Shown one piece after another: positions 23,887-33,256 of a DNA stretch of 64,000 nucleotides. Each line of letters starts with the position of its first letter. Within the stretch, counting starts at the first letter, position 1. The stretch lies in assembly GCF_963668665.1 (NCBI RefSeq), contig NZ_OY764902.1, forward strand, positions 1,429,501-1,493,500, read 5' to 3'. Below the pieces are notes generated by a model that was not told where the DNA came from, made no database searches, and saw nothing but the letters and a program-made list of their open reading frames with translations. The position numbers were made by a program, and so were the translations under genes. The stretch is from an uncultured Anaeromusa sp. Lineage in GTDB: Bacteria; Bacillota; Negativicutes; Anaeromusales; Anaeromusaceae.

Positions 23887-26760
23887 ATGAATTACCGGAT
23901 AGTGTGGACCTACTGGCTAGGTGGAACGCTGTTCGGTTTTATTTTTCCTGTTATCGTTTTACAGTATGAACTTATGCGCTTGCAGCTTGAGTTTTCTTGG
24001 AGTAATTTGCTGCTGGCCCAAAGCATAACGCCGATTACTAAGCTGGCTTATACCGCTCCGGTGCTGTTTGGTTTGTTTGCGTTAGTGGCCGGTATTTACC
24101 AGGCGCGACTGGCGTGGCACAAGAAAAATCTTAACGCCTTGGTGGAAGAGAGAACTTTTTTTATTGATCAGTTGCTGGATCACAGTCCGAATCTTTTCTT
24201 TTACGAAGACAAAGAAGGACGCTTATTGGGATGCAATAAAGCGTATGAACAGGCGTTTCAGGTACGCCGGGAGGATCTCATCGGCAGGACGGTTTTAGAG
24301 ATGGCCCATATCTCCCCGGAGGAAGCGCAGGATTATTACGAGGAGCAGCGCGAGGTTATTGCTACAGGTGCGATGATGTATCGGCAAGTGCCGCGCCGTT
24401 TTGCAGACGGCAGTATCCATGAGCTGCTGTATTGGGTTTCCGGCTTTCGTCTTCCTGACGGCAGCCCTGGCGGCCTGATGGGAACCATTGTGGACGTGAG
24501 CGAGCTCAAGAAGAAAGAAGAAGAGCTGAGTCAGGCTCACGAGGAGGCGCAAGAGGCCCTGCAGGCCAAATCACTCTTTCTGGCCAACATCAGCCATGAG
24601 ATTCGCACGCCGATGAATGCCATTATCGGCATGGCGTACTTGGCTTTGAAAACCGACTTGAACGATAAGCAGCGGGACTATGTGGAAAAAATCCACAATG
24701 CCGGCACGTCGCTGTTAGCGATTATTAATGATCTTTTGGATTTTTCGAAAATGGAAGCGGATAAGATGCATCTGGAGCAGGCGGAATTTGCCCTGCAAGG
24801 CGTATTGGATCAGGTGGTGACGCTGACGAGCCGTCAGGCCCAGCTCAAGGAACTGGAAATTTTGTACCGCGTAGCGCCGGATGTGCCGGAGTACCTGCTG
24901 GGAGATTCGCTGCGCTTAGGACAGGTGCTGACCAACTTGGTCAATAATGCTGTAAAATTTACGGAGAGCGGCGAGATTGTGCTTGATATTCAAAACATAC
25001 GCCGTACTGGCGATCGGGTGCAGCTCCAGTTTTCGGTCAAGGATACAGGTATTGGCATGTCCAAGGAGCAGCAGGGAAGGCTGTTTCAGCCGTTTACGCA
25101 AGGGGATAGCTCTACAACTCGCAAACATGGAGGCAGCGGCCTGGGTCTTACGATCAGCAAGAAGCTGGTAGAGCTCATGGGCGGCCAGATGTGGGTGGAA
25201 AGTCAGCCGGGACAAGGGAGTACGTTCTTCTTTTCTATTTGGCTGGGTGTGGGCGCCGAAGTCATTCGTTCACGGGTGCCTAAAGGACTGGAAGAAAAAC
25301 GGCTGCTGGTGGTGGACGATAATCAGGCCGCCCGGGAAATCCTGGCGGATCATTTAAAATCGCTGCGCTTTACGGTGGATACGGCGGAATCCGGTTCTGA
25401 AGCGCTAAAACGAGTGGAAGAAGCCGATGAAGCGCACCAGCCGTATGCAGCGGTATTTATGGATTGGCAGATGCCTCAGCTTAACGGGCTGGAGACGACG
25501 CGGCAATTACGCAAAACGCCGCTTCAAGAACCGGCGCCGGAAGTGGTGCTGGTGACTGCCTTTGAAAAAGACAAGGCCGAGGAAGAAGCGAAGCAATGCG
25601 GCATTGATACGGTGCTGATTAAGCCAGTAGGACCGTCGGTATTATTTGATACGATGGTGCGCCTGTTGGCGGAAGAGTCGGTGATCGAGGAAAGCTATCG
25701 AGGAGACGAACCGGAAAAGGATTATCATTTGCAGGGTGTGCGGGTTCTTTTGGTGGAGGACAATCTTATCAATCAGCAAATCGCCGTAGAATTGCTGCAT
25801 CGGCAGAATGTGTATGTGGAGGTAGTGGGCAATGGGCTGTTGGCGGTGGAGCGTATTGAAGCGGTGCCGCCGGATATTTTGCCGTATGACGCTATCTTGA
25901 TGGACGTGCATATGCCGGTGATGGATGGTTTTGAAGCGACAAAGCGCATCCGTCAGTGCAACCAGGAGGTTCCGATTATCGCCATGACAGCCAGAGCGAT
26001 GGCTAACGAAAGAGAGCTCTGTCTGCAGTTAGGGATGAATGCGCATTTGCCGAAACCCATTGATTACCATTTGTTATATTCAACGTTGGCCTACTGGACA
26101 GCCGGTAAGGGCAGGGCGTTGGCGCGGCGGGAGCCGGCAGTGCAGGGAAAGGAGGTCAAGGGGATGGAAAAGCTCGCAGGATTGAATGTGCAAGAGGCGT
26201 TGCAGCGGCTTCTAGGCAATGAAGAATTGTACCAAAAGCTATTGCAGGAGTTCGCCTTAGACCAGGAGACGGCGGTTACGGCAGCGCAGGAAGCCATGCT
26301 GCAGGAGAACTGGGAAGTGGCGGTGCGTACGGCGCATACCCTGAAAGGGTCGGCGGCCAATTTGGGCGCTATGGCTTTGTCTAAAGCGGCGGCGCAGCTG
26401 GAGATGGCCTTGCGTGCGAAAGACGCCTCGCCCGAATTGTTCCAGCAAGCGCAAGAGGAATTGCAGCGCGTTCTATCTTCCATCCAAGAAGCCTGGCCTT
26501 CTAAAGCAACCGAAGAATCGGCTCAGGAAGTCGGCGAAGAGGCATGGCTCCAGGCGGAACCGGAGCTGGGAGAATTGCGGCGTCTTTTAGGGGAGTTTGA
26601 CAGCGAGGCGGAAGAGTATTTTCAAGCGCATAAAAAGAGCTGGGCGCCGTTGTTTGACGCCATGGAATTTTCTCGGTTAGAGCAGCTGTTACGGCGTTTT
26701 GAATTGGAGGATGCGCTGGCGCAGCTAAACCACTTGTGTGAGAGAAGGTGTAAGCTGTGA
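23887..26760 (+). CDS. Hybrid histidine kinase (2TM-PAS-HisKA-HATPase-REC-REC-HPt)
   Basis: A 957-residue sensor. Two membrane segments in residues 1-80 flank a short external loop. A PAS domain spans about 95-215. HisKA has the phospho-acceptor in SHEIRTPMNAIIG near residue 237. HATPase boxes include NNAVKFTESG and GGSGLGLTISKKL. Two receiver domains follow (VFMDWQMPQLNG and LMDVHMPVMDGFEATK), then an HPt domain with AHTLKGSAANLG near residue 820. Domain order is that of BarA/ArcB-like phosphorelays. It overlaps the HD-GYP regulator by four bases, so the relay probably ends there. ATG follows AAAGGAGGCGG. Confidence 0.93.
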   Translation: MNYRIVWTYWLGGTLFGFIFPVIVLQYELMRLQLEFSWSNLLLAQSITPITKLAYTAPVLFGLFALVAGIYQARLAWHKKNLNALVEERTFFIDQLLDHSPNLFFYEDKEGRLLGCNKAYEQAFQVRREDLIGRTVLEMAHISPEEAQDYYEEQREVIATGAMMYRQVPRRFADGSIHELLYWVSGFRLPDGSPGGLMGTIVDVSELKKKEEELSQAHEEAQEALQAKSLFLANISHEIRTPMNAIIGMAYLALKTDLNDKQRDYVEKIHNAGTSLLAIINDLLDFSKMEADKMHLEQAEFALQGVLDQVVTLTSRQAQLKELEILYRVAPDVPEYLLGDSLRLGQVLTNLVNNAVKFTESGEIVLDIQNIRRTGDRVQLQFSVKDTGIGMSKEQQGRLFQPFTQGDSSTTRKHGGSGLGLTISKKLVELMGGQMWVESQPGQGSTFFFSIWLGVGAEVIRSRVPKGLEEKRLLVVDDNQAAREILADHLKSLRFTVDTAESGSEALKRVEEADEAHQPYAAVFMDWQMPQLNGLETTRQLRKTPLQEPAPEVVLVTAFEKDKAEEEAKQCGIDTVLIKPVGPSVLFDTMVRLLAEESVIEESYRGDEPEKDYHLQGVRVLLVEDNLINQQIAVELLHRQNVYVEVVGNGLLAVERIEAVPPDILPYDAILMDVHMPVMDGFEATKRIRQCNQEVPIIAMTARAMANERELCLQLGMNAHLPKPIDYHLLYSTLAYWTAGKGRALARREPAVQGKEVKGMEKLAGLNVQEALQRLLGNEELYQKLLQEFALDQETAVTAAQEAMLQENWEVAVRTAHTLKGSAANLGAMALSKAAAQLEMALRAKDASPELFQQAQEELQRVLSSIQEAWPSKATEESAQEVGEEAWLQAEPELGELRRLLGEFDSEAEEYFQAHKKSWAPLFDAMEFSRLEQLLRRFELEDALAQLNHLCERRCKL

Positions 26761-27851
26761 CAGCGGAAAAGCCGGTTGTGCTGGTTGTTGATGATGCGCC
26801 CGACAATATTGCGCTGGCAAGTTCGTTGTTAAAATCGGAGTATAAGGTCAAGGTGGCTACCAATGGAGCCAAGGCGTTGCAGATTGTAAAGCAGGCGGCG
26901 CCGGACTTGATTTTGTTGGATGTAATGATGCCGGTGCTGGATGGCTACGAAACTTGTCGACAGTTGCAGGCCGATCCGGTGCTGGCGGACATTCCCGTCA
27001 TTTTTCTTACGGCGCGGCAGGAGCAGGAGGACGAGGCGAAAGGGCTGGCTTTAGGAGCGGTGGACTATATTACCAAGCCGCTCAATCCGGCTATTTTGCT
27101 GTCCCGGGTTAAGACGCATATTAAGCTGCATCAAGCACAGCAGTTTTTTCGGGATAAAGCCAGTTATTTGGAAGCGGAAGTAGCTAGGCGCATGAAGGAA
27201 ATCTCTTTGATTCAAGAGGTTTCCATTGTGGCTATGGCTTCCTTGGCGGAGACGCGCAGCAACGAAACAGGAGCGCATATTCAGCGCACCGCGGCGTATG
27301 TGCGAGAGCTGGCGTTGTTTTTGCAAAACCGGCGCGGCTATCGGGATGTGTTGACGCCCGAAAACATTCAGCTCTTAGTGCGCTCAGCGCCTTTGCATGA
27401 TATCGGAAAAGTGGGTATTCCTGATAGCATTTTGCTCAAGCCCGGCAAGCTGACGGTGGAAGAGTTTGCGGTAATGAAAACCCATGCCGCCATCGGGAGG
27501 GATGCCATCCGGCGAGCGGAGCTTTTGCTGGGAACGGAAGAAAGCTTTTTGCAGTTTGCTAAGGAAATAGCGCAAGGTCACCATGAAAAATGGGATGGCA
27601 GCGGCTATCCGGACGGGTTGGCTGGCGAGGATATTCCTCTGTCCGCCCGCTTGATGGCTCTGGCGGATGTATATGACGCCTTAATCAGCCGGCGGGTATA
27701 TAAGGACCCGTACCCCCATTCTACGGCGGTGCGCATGATCGAAGCCGAATCAGGCACGCATTTTGACCCGGTGGTAGTGGAAGCTTTCTTGGCGTTGGAA
27801 GGGCGTTTCTTGGAAATCGCCGAAGCGATGCGGGATATAAAACTAGACTGA
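26757..27851 (+). CDS. Response regulator with HD-GYP phosphodiesterase domain
   Basis: A 364-residue two-domain protein. The receiver at residues 5-125 has phospho-acceptor Asp in LILLDVMMPVLDGYE. The HD-GYP domain at about 150-360 has HDIGKVGIPDSILLKPG and HHEKWDGSGYPDGLAGEDIP, with all expected metal ligands, so it should hydrolyse c-di-GMP. The GTG start lies inside the end of the hybrid kinase gene (GTGTGA). That makes a clear sensor-effector pair: phosphorylation probably switches c-di-GMP breakdown. A strong bidirectional terminator follows. Confidence 0.94.
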   Translation: MTAEKPVVLVVDDAPDNIALASSLLKSEYKVKVATNGAKALQIVKQAAPDLILLDVMMPVLDGYETCRQLQADPVLADIPVIFLTARQEQEDEAKGLALGAVDYITKPLNPAILLSRVKTHIKLHQAQQFFRDKASYLEAEVARRMKEISLIQEVSIVAMASLAETRSNETGAHIQRTAAYVRELALFLQNRRGYRDVLTPENIQLLVRSAPLHDIGKVGIPDSILLKPGKLTVEEFAVMKTHAAIGRDAIRRAELLLGTEESFLQFAKEIAQGHHEKWDGSGYPDGLAGEDIPLSARLMALADVYDALISRRVYKDPYPHSTAVRMIEAESGTHFDPVVVEAFLALEGRFLEIAEAMRDIKLD

Positions 27852-27855
27852 GCAT

Positions 27856-27908
27856 AAAAAAACAAGGCCGTCTTTCCGGTGGTGCGGAAAGGAGGCCTTG
27901 TTTTTTAT
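27856..27908. terminator. Bidirectional terminator
   Basis: AACAAGGCC (27862-27870) pairs with GGCCTTGTT (27895-27903), with an inner CTTTCCG/CGGAAAG stem and A/T runs on both sides. It ends both the HD-GYP gene and the SNF2 gene. Confidence 0.93.
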
Positions 27909-30900
27909 AAGAACAGCTCTCGCAGTTCTGCTTCGCTCAATTTGCCCAGGAAATTCTCGCCCGGCTGAATGACGGAGTCGATCATTTCCTTTTTGCGTTC
28001 CTGCAGGGCGTAGATTTTTTCTTCGATGGTGTTCTTGGCGATAAGCTTATAGACCTGGACGGATTGCTTTTGACCGATGCGATAAGCTCGGTCGGTGGCC
28101 TGGTCTTCGACAGCCGGATTCCACCAGGGGTCATAGTGGATGACCATGTCCGCGCCGGTGAGGTTGAGGCCTGTGCCGCCGGCTTTTAGGGAGATGAGAA
28201 ACACCGATTTTTCACCGCTGTTGAAGGCGTTTACCAGCCGCAGGCGTTCTTGGGCGGGGGTGGCGCCATCCAGGTAGAAGCAGTCGATGCCCTCCTTGGC
28301 CAGATGCTGGCGGATGAGATCGAGCATGCCTGTGAACTGAGAGAACAGCAGCATCCGGTGGCCGCCTTCAAGGGCGTCTTGGAGCAGCTCGTGCAAGAGG
28401 TCCAGTTTGCCGCTGCCGCCGCGATAATCGTCAAGAAAGAGCGCCGGATGACAGCAGAGCTGGCGCAGGCGCGTGAGAAGCGCCAGGATTTTGATGCGGC
28501 TTTGTTCGAAACCTTGAGCCGTGAGTTCTTCTTGCATTTCCTGGCGGGCTTTAGCCAGCCAGGCGGCGTAGACTTTGCTTTGGCGGGGCGTCATTTCGGC
28601 GCTCATCTTGCTTTCCACTTTAGGAGGCAGCTCTTTGAGCACTTCTTTTTTCAAGCGACGCAGCAGGAAGGGGCGGATATGGCGGCTCAGGTTTTGCAGC
28701 GCTTCCTGGTCTTGGTCTTTGACGATGGGCGTTTCAAAGTGATCCTGGAAAAACTTATGGCTGCGCAAGTAGCCCGGCAAAATGAAATCAAAGATCGACC
28801 ACAGTTCGGTGAGGGAATTTTCCACCGGCGTGCCTGTGAGCGCGAAGCGCACCTGGGCGGGAATGTCTTTCGCCGCTTGCGCCGCCTGGGTGCTCGGGTT
28901 TTTGATATGCTGCGCCTCGTCGAGAATGGCGCAGTAGAAGTGGAGATCCTGGTAGGTTTCGATATCCCGACGCAGCACGCCGTAGGACGTGATGAAAAGA
29001 TCCGTATCTTCTAGGTCTTGCAGCGCCTCCTGGCGGCTGCTTTGCTGACCGGCGAGGACGCGCACGCGCAGGCCCGGCGTGAAGCGGGAGGCTTCCTCCA
29101 GCCAGTTATAAACAAGAGACGTGGGCGCTACAACCAGAGACGGCCTTGTTTCGCCTTGTTCTTTAGCATACTGTAAGAATGCTAGCATTTGTACTGTTTT
29201 GCCTAAACCCATGTCGTCCGCCAGAACGCCTCCCAACTGATGCTGTGCTAAGGAGGTCAGCCAGCGATAGCCGGTTTCCTGGTATTCCCGCAGCTGCGCG
29301 TTAAGCTGCTGCGGCAGTTCGCGTTCGCTTTCTTCGGGGCGGCGAATGTCCCGCACTAACTGGCGGAAGCTTTTCTCCCGTTCTACATGCAGGGACTGGC
29401 TTTCGCGGGCGAGCAAATCCAGATATAGCGCGCGGTAACGAGGCAGCGTCAAATTTTCTTGAGCCAGCTCCTGCTTGCTCAGGCCTAGGCTGTCTACCAT
29501 CGCCAGCATTTCCTCGGCAGCGCCTTCGAGTTTCAAAAAGGCGCCGTCTTTGAGGCGGTGATACTGTTTTTTCTGTCGGTACGAAGCTAGAATATCCCAG
29601 AGTTCCTTGCGGTCAAGGCCTTCATGCTCTAAGGATAGTTCTACTAAGCCGGTGCTGCTTAAGCGAACGCCGGCGCTGGCGCTCATCGGACGTACTTTCA
29701 GGCGCAGATCGTCAGCGCCGAAGACTTCGGCCTGCTGCTGCAAAGCGGCCAGACCTTCATCGGCAAAATGAAAGAGCGCGTCCGGGTGCTCTAGCTGCCA
29801 GAACAGGCCGCTTTCCCGAAAGCCTGCCTGGGAAAGCGCTTGGCGTACGGAGCTTTCCGCCGCTTCGTCCCGCAGCCAGATGGCCCCGGATTCATCACGG
29901 CGCGTCGGGGCGCCTTCTTCTAAGAGCTGTCCGGCGTAGCGGCACTCCAGCCGCGCCGCTAGGCCTGAGCCGTAGCGGTCCAGGTAGATCTTGGCTTCCA
30001 GCGGCTCTCTGCGAAAGCGCTGCTGCAGCGTTGTTGCCACCTGGACTGAACCGGCCGCTTCGAGCTTGGGCATCATGGCGCTGAAAAGAGGCTCTGATTC
30101 TTCCAAGGGGATGCGGAGCTCTCGTACTTTATGTCCTTGAAAATGCTCTAAGAGCGGCGTCCAGGTCAGGCGGAAGTCTTCCGGAACGGCATAGATGCTG
30201 CCGCCGCAGTAGAGATGGCTACCATTGCCAGTCAGCAGCTCCCAAGAGTCGTCAGGAGCTTCCAGGCGTACGCTGACGCCGCCGGGAATGTCATCCAAAA
30301 CCGTTGTGAGCGGCGGTGTGGCTGCAAGCACTGGAGCTGCGTCGTATTCCTTGTCGTTTAAAAGCAGCCGGATGGGAACGTTGTGATGCTGGGCCCATTG
30401 CCAAAACTGGCGCTGCTGGGCGCTGTCCAAAGAGAAGCCTCGTTTATTGTGGAACGAAGAAAGGGTGTCGTTGGCGCTGAAAAAGCTGCCGCTCCAGGCG
30501 CGGCGTTCGCGCTCGCTTTGGTAGGCTTCGCGGATCAGCGTAAACAGCTGCGACGAAACAGCATCAAAGCGCATCGTTCCCGGGGTGAAGGTAAAATTCT
30601 TGCCGAACGGATGAGGCTGGCCCCAGCAGACATGCTCCAAAAAAGCAGGCAAGTCTTTCAGCACATAAAGACGGCTTACGCCAATGCTCAATTCCAGCCA
30701 GGTTTGGGAGAGAACGCCGCTTTGGCGGCGGCAGTAGGTAACGGCTAGCTGCACTTCCTGGCTGCCTGCGGAAGACGCTGCCGCTTGCGCTTGGGGGCGG
30801 TAATGCGCCAAAAGCGCCGCTTCAGCGGGGGTTAGATTCGGATTGTGTTGGCTTGCCGCTTCTTCGCCTTCAGGATGCGAGAGCGCCTCGCGGTTCTGGA

Positions 30901-31171
30901 TGGCCTTAAGGACGGCGACGATGTGCTTGCAGGCGCTGTAGCCGTCATAGGCGGGACAGTTGCACTGGTAATGCAGCATGCGCGTGTCGCCCCATACTTC
31001 GACCTTATAGGAACGAGTGCCTCTGACAGTGGCGTAATAGCGCTGCTGGGCTGCGTCAAAGCGCAGTCTATCTACGCGGCCTTGGCGATGGTAGGTGCAG
31101 CCGCGCTGGTAAGAACTGTCCCAAGAGGCTTCCTGGGAAATGGCTTCATCGGTTAAATGCAGGTTTAGCAT
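27905..31171 (-). CDS. SWIM-domain SNF2-family helicase
   Basis: A 1088-residue protein. Near residue 55-75 it has a SWIM zinc finger (YQCNCPAYDGYSACKH). A long middle region of unclear function follows. The C-terminal half is a Swi2/Snf2 ATPase: motif I LADDMGLGKTVQ near residue 655, DEAQ box ILDEAQHIKN, motif III LTGTPVENS, and the second RecA lobe with AGGTGLNLTGAD and DRAYRIGQ. Bacterial RapA/HepA-like members act on DNA or RNA-polymerase complexes; the specific task is unknown. It runs alone on the minus strand. Nothing suggests truncation. Confidence 0.92.
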   Translation of the reverse strand: MLNLHLTDEAISQEASWDSSYQRGCTYHRQGRVDRLRFDAAQQRYYATVRGTRSYKVEVWGDTRMLHYQCNCPAYDGYSACKHIVAVLKAIQNREALSHPEGEEAASQHNPNLTPAEAALLAHYRPQAQAAASSAGSQEVQLAVTYCRRQSGVLSQTWLELSIGVSRLYVLKDLPAFLEHVCWGQPHPFGKNFTFTPGTMRFDAVSSQLFTLIREAYQSERERRAWSGSFFSANDTLSSFHNKRGFSLDSAQQRQFWQWAQHHNVPIRLLLNDKEYDAAPVLAATPPLTTVLDDIPGGVSVRLEAPDDSWELLTGNGSHLYCGGSIYAVPEDFRLTWTPLLEHFQGHKVRELRIPLEESEPLFSAMMPKLEAAGSVQVATTLQQRFRREPLEAKIYLDRYGSGLAARLECRYAGQLLEEGAPTRRDESGAIWLRDEAAESSVRQALSQAGFRESGLFWQLEHPDALFHFADEGLAALQQQAEVFGADDLRLKVRPMSASAGVRLSSTGLVELSLEHEGLDRKELWDILASYRQKKQYHRLKDGAFLKLEGAAEEMLAMVDSLGLSKQELAQENLTLPRYRALYLDLLARESQSLHVEREKSFRQLVRDIRRPEESERELPQQLNAQLREYQETGYRWLTSLAQHQLGGVLADDMGLGKTVQMLAFLQYAKEQGETRPSLVVAPTSLVYNWLEEASRFTPGLRVRVLAGQQSSRQEALQDLEDTDLFITSYGVLRRDIETYQDLHFYCAILDEAQHIKNPSTQAAQAAKDIPAQVRFALTGTPVENSLTELWSIFDFILPGYLRSHKFFQDHFETPIVKDQDQEALQNLSRHIRPFLLRRLKKEVLKELPPKVESKMSAEMTPRQSKVYAAWLAKARQEMQEELTAQGFEQSRIKILALLTRLRQLCCHPALFLDDYRGGSGKLDLLHELLQDALEGGHRMLLFSQFTGMLDLIRQHLAKEGIDCFYLDGATPAQERLRLVNAFNSGEKSVFLISLKAGGTGLNLTGADMVIHYDPWWNPAVEDQATDRAYRIGQKQSVQVYKLIAKNTIEEKIYALQERKKEMIDSVIQPGENFLGKLSEAELRELFL

Positions 31172-31288
31172 GAAAAGACCTCGTTTTCGCAGAATGGGTA
31201 TCTTTTTATTATAACAAAAAAGCAGACGCTCGTAAGCGTCTGCAATGAGAAAACTAGAAATGAAAAAAAGAACAACGGAGAGGGACGA

Positions 31289-31385
31289 GTTTTGAACAGG
31301 AGAATCGGAGAACCGGAGGGTCCGAAGGAGAAAGCACGAGGTCCGGTTTTTAAGCAGGAGTACAGGGAGTAGATGGAGGGTACGA
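31289..31385 (+). repeat. Two reverse-orientation copies of the repeat family
   Basis: Units at 31289-31325 (GAACAGGAGAATCGGAG...GGAGGGT) and 31347-31385 (CAGGAGTACAGGGAGTAG...GGAGGGTACGA), in the gap between the SNF2 start and the next minus-strand gene. Confidence 0.75.
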
Positions 31386-31394
31386 AAAAGAATG

Positions 31395-33113
31395 TTAGGA
31401 GGGACTGTGGCTGTCGCTTTCAGCTAGCTTCTGCCGCAGGAAGGAAAAGAATTTAACATCTTCTTTAAGCATATGATCCATGATTAGATCATCGATAATA
31501 AAGGAAAAGAAGGCCGAGGTGCGGATCGCGCCATCGCGGTAAGTTTGTATAAGTTGGTCGAATTTCGCCAGCAGCTTCTGGTGAAGCTGAGCGTGCTCGG
31601 CAGCTCCTTCGTAATGCAGCTTTGCGAGCAAACGGGCTTCGGCGGAAAAATGAAAATCGATGTGCGCAGTAAGCTCTTCTAGATTCTTTTCCGTTTGCAA
31701 GGAGCCCCGCTGGTTCAGGAGGAGTGTGGCCAGTTCCAGCAGTTTATGGTGCTGGCTGTCGATTTCGCGGCTGCCGCTGTTCCAGGCTGGTTGCCAATGC
31801 AAGTCGATATTGGTCAAGGAATGCGCATCTTCTATAGAACTGGGCATGACGCGGTTGCGGCCGCTTTCCTTAGCGATGTACATGGCTTGGTCTGCTCGCT
31901 TGTACCAGCGTTTGAAGGATTCGGCCCGCAAACGTTCGGCAACGCCAAAGCTGGCGGTGGTGCAGCCCGCTGTAGGATGCGGTGCGGTTTCCAAGGCTTG
32001 CCGTAGCTTTTCGGCGGCTTGAATGGCGTCGTTGAGGTTGGTCTGAGGCATGAGCAGGGCGAATTCTTCCCCGCCCAGACGAACGAGAATATCGGCTCTG
32101 CGCAGATGCTTTTTCGCTAATCTTGTCGTATACTTCAATACTTCGTCCCCGACAGGATGTCCCCAGGTATCGTTGACTTTTTTGAAACGGTCTAAATCGA
32201 AAATAACCAGTGAAATGGTTTCATTATATCGGTCGGCTCGATCCAGCAGCTCATCGAGAACTTGATCCAAAAAATAACGGTTGTATAAGCCTGTTAGCTC
32301 GTCGGTGGTGGCTTGCAGCTGCAGGCGATGATTTTGTGTAGTTAATAGAGCCGTTTGTTCGGACAGTTTGGCATTCACTGCTTGCAATTCTTTTTCTAAA
32401 CGGCGTCGCTCGCTAGTATCGCGCGCAGAAGCGTAAATGTAGTTTCCAATGGGATGGGCGCGCCATTCCAGGTATTTGTATTCGCCGGTTTTGCAGCGGT
32501 AGCGGTTGATGAATTGGTTGAGGGGGATTTCTTCTTGCAAGGTGCTAAGGGCGGCTAAGGTGGCTTCAAGATCGTCGGGGTGAATGAAGTCGGTGACTAA
32601 TTGTCCCTCTAGTTCGTCTGTGCTGTACCCGAGGATATTTTCAAACTCTTGATTGACCCGGATAAAGCGTCCGTTCTTGTCGCCGACGGCAAGCATGTCC
32701 AGATTGGACTGCAAGAATCCTGTGAACTCCATTTCCTGCATCACTTCCTGCGTAATGTCCGTAGAAATGGAAGCGACCGTGTCGGCGTCCAAAGCGAAAA
32801 GCGTCGTGCGCAGCCATTTTCCGATGAAATGCGCATGAAAGCTCAGGGTAATCTCTGTTTGGCTGCGGGAGGCTTCGTCCAAGCTGGAGATGAAGCGCTG
32901 GGTTCGCTCGCTATAATGGGGGTAAACCTCCAGGAAACGCCGGCCGATTAACTCGCTGGCGGGTCGCTGGAAGAAACGTTCCAGCGTAGGGTTTACATGT
33001 AAGAGAAGACTGTCACAGACAGCGCCAGTATCATTGCGGAGCAGCCGATGATAAGCGATGGCGTTGGGAGATCTTTCAAAAAGGGTGCGGTGATAATGGG
33101 AAGAATTGGACAT
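31395..33113 (-). CDS. Diguanylate cyclase with PAS domains and bacteriohemerythrin
   Basis: A 572-residue soluble protein. Two PAS-like regions (about 10-110 and 120-235), then GGDEF at about 265-425 with LVRLGGEEFALLMP. The inhibitory I-site RRAD lies five residues before it. The C-terminal 140 residues are a hemerythrin-type diiron domain: DSQHHKLLEL, HIDFHFSAEARL, HAQLHQKLL and MDHMLKEDVKFF supply the expected His, Glu and Asp ligands. The order suggests oxygen or NO sensing coupled to c-di-GMP synthesis. Start ATG 33113 follows GGGAGG; an upstream ATG at 33143 has no ribosome site. Confidence 0.92.
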   Translation of the reverse strand: MSNSSHYHRTLFERSPNAIAYHRLLRNDTGAVCDSLLLHVNPTLERFFQRPASELIGRRFLEVYPHYSERTQRFISSLDEASRSQTEITLSFHAHFIGKWLRTTLFALDADTVASISTDITQEVMQEMEFTGFLQSNLDMLAVGDKNGRFIRVNQEFENILGYSTDELEGQLVTDFIHPDDLEATLAALSTLQEEIPLNQFINRYRCKTGEYKYLEWRAHPIGNYIYASARDTSERRRLEKELQAVNAKLSEQTALLTTQNHRLQLQATTDELTGLYNRYFLDQVLDELLDRADRYNETISLVIFDLDRFKKVNDTWGHPVGDEVLKYTTRLAKKHLRRADILVRLGGEEFALLMPQTNLNDAIQAAEKLRQALETAPHPTAGCTTASFGVAERLRAESFKRWYKRADQAMYIAKESGRNRVMPSSIEDAHSLTNIDLHWQPAWNSGSREIDSQHHKLLELATLLLNQRGSLQTEKNLEELTAHIDFHFSAEARLLAKLHYEGAAEHAQLHQKLLAKFDQLIQTYRDGAIRTSAFFSFIIDDLIMDHMLKEDVKFFSFLRQKLAESDSHSPS

Positions 33114-33210
33114 CGTGACGGCCTCCCTGTTGGTTGTATGCAATAAAAACGTATATATTCATTATAGCAGTCTTGCAGGAACGGATATACTTGTTTTTCC
33201 AAAAATGGAA

Positions 33211-33251
33211 AAAAACAAAGCCAAGACCTGATTAAAGAGGCCTTGGCTTTG
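33211..33251 (-). terminator. Terminator of the second LarA gene
   Basis: On the minus strand CAAAGCCAAG and CTTGGCTTTG arms (33216-33225, 33242-33251) form a stem followed by a T-rich run. Confidence 0.85.
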
Positions 33252-33256
33252 CTTGG

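Noticed and set aside
28250..29014. 254-residue plus-strand frame inside the SNF2 gene
   Set aside because: Shadow of the conserved helicase region on the opposite strand.
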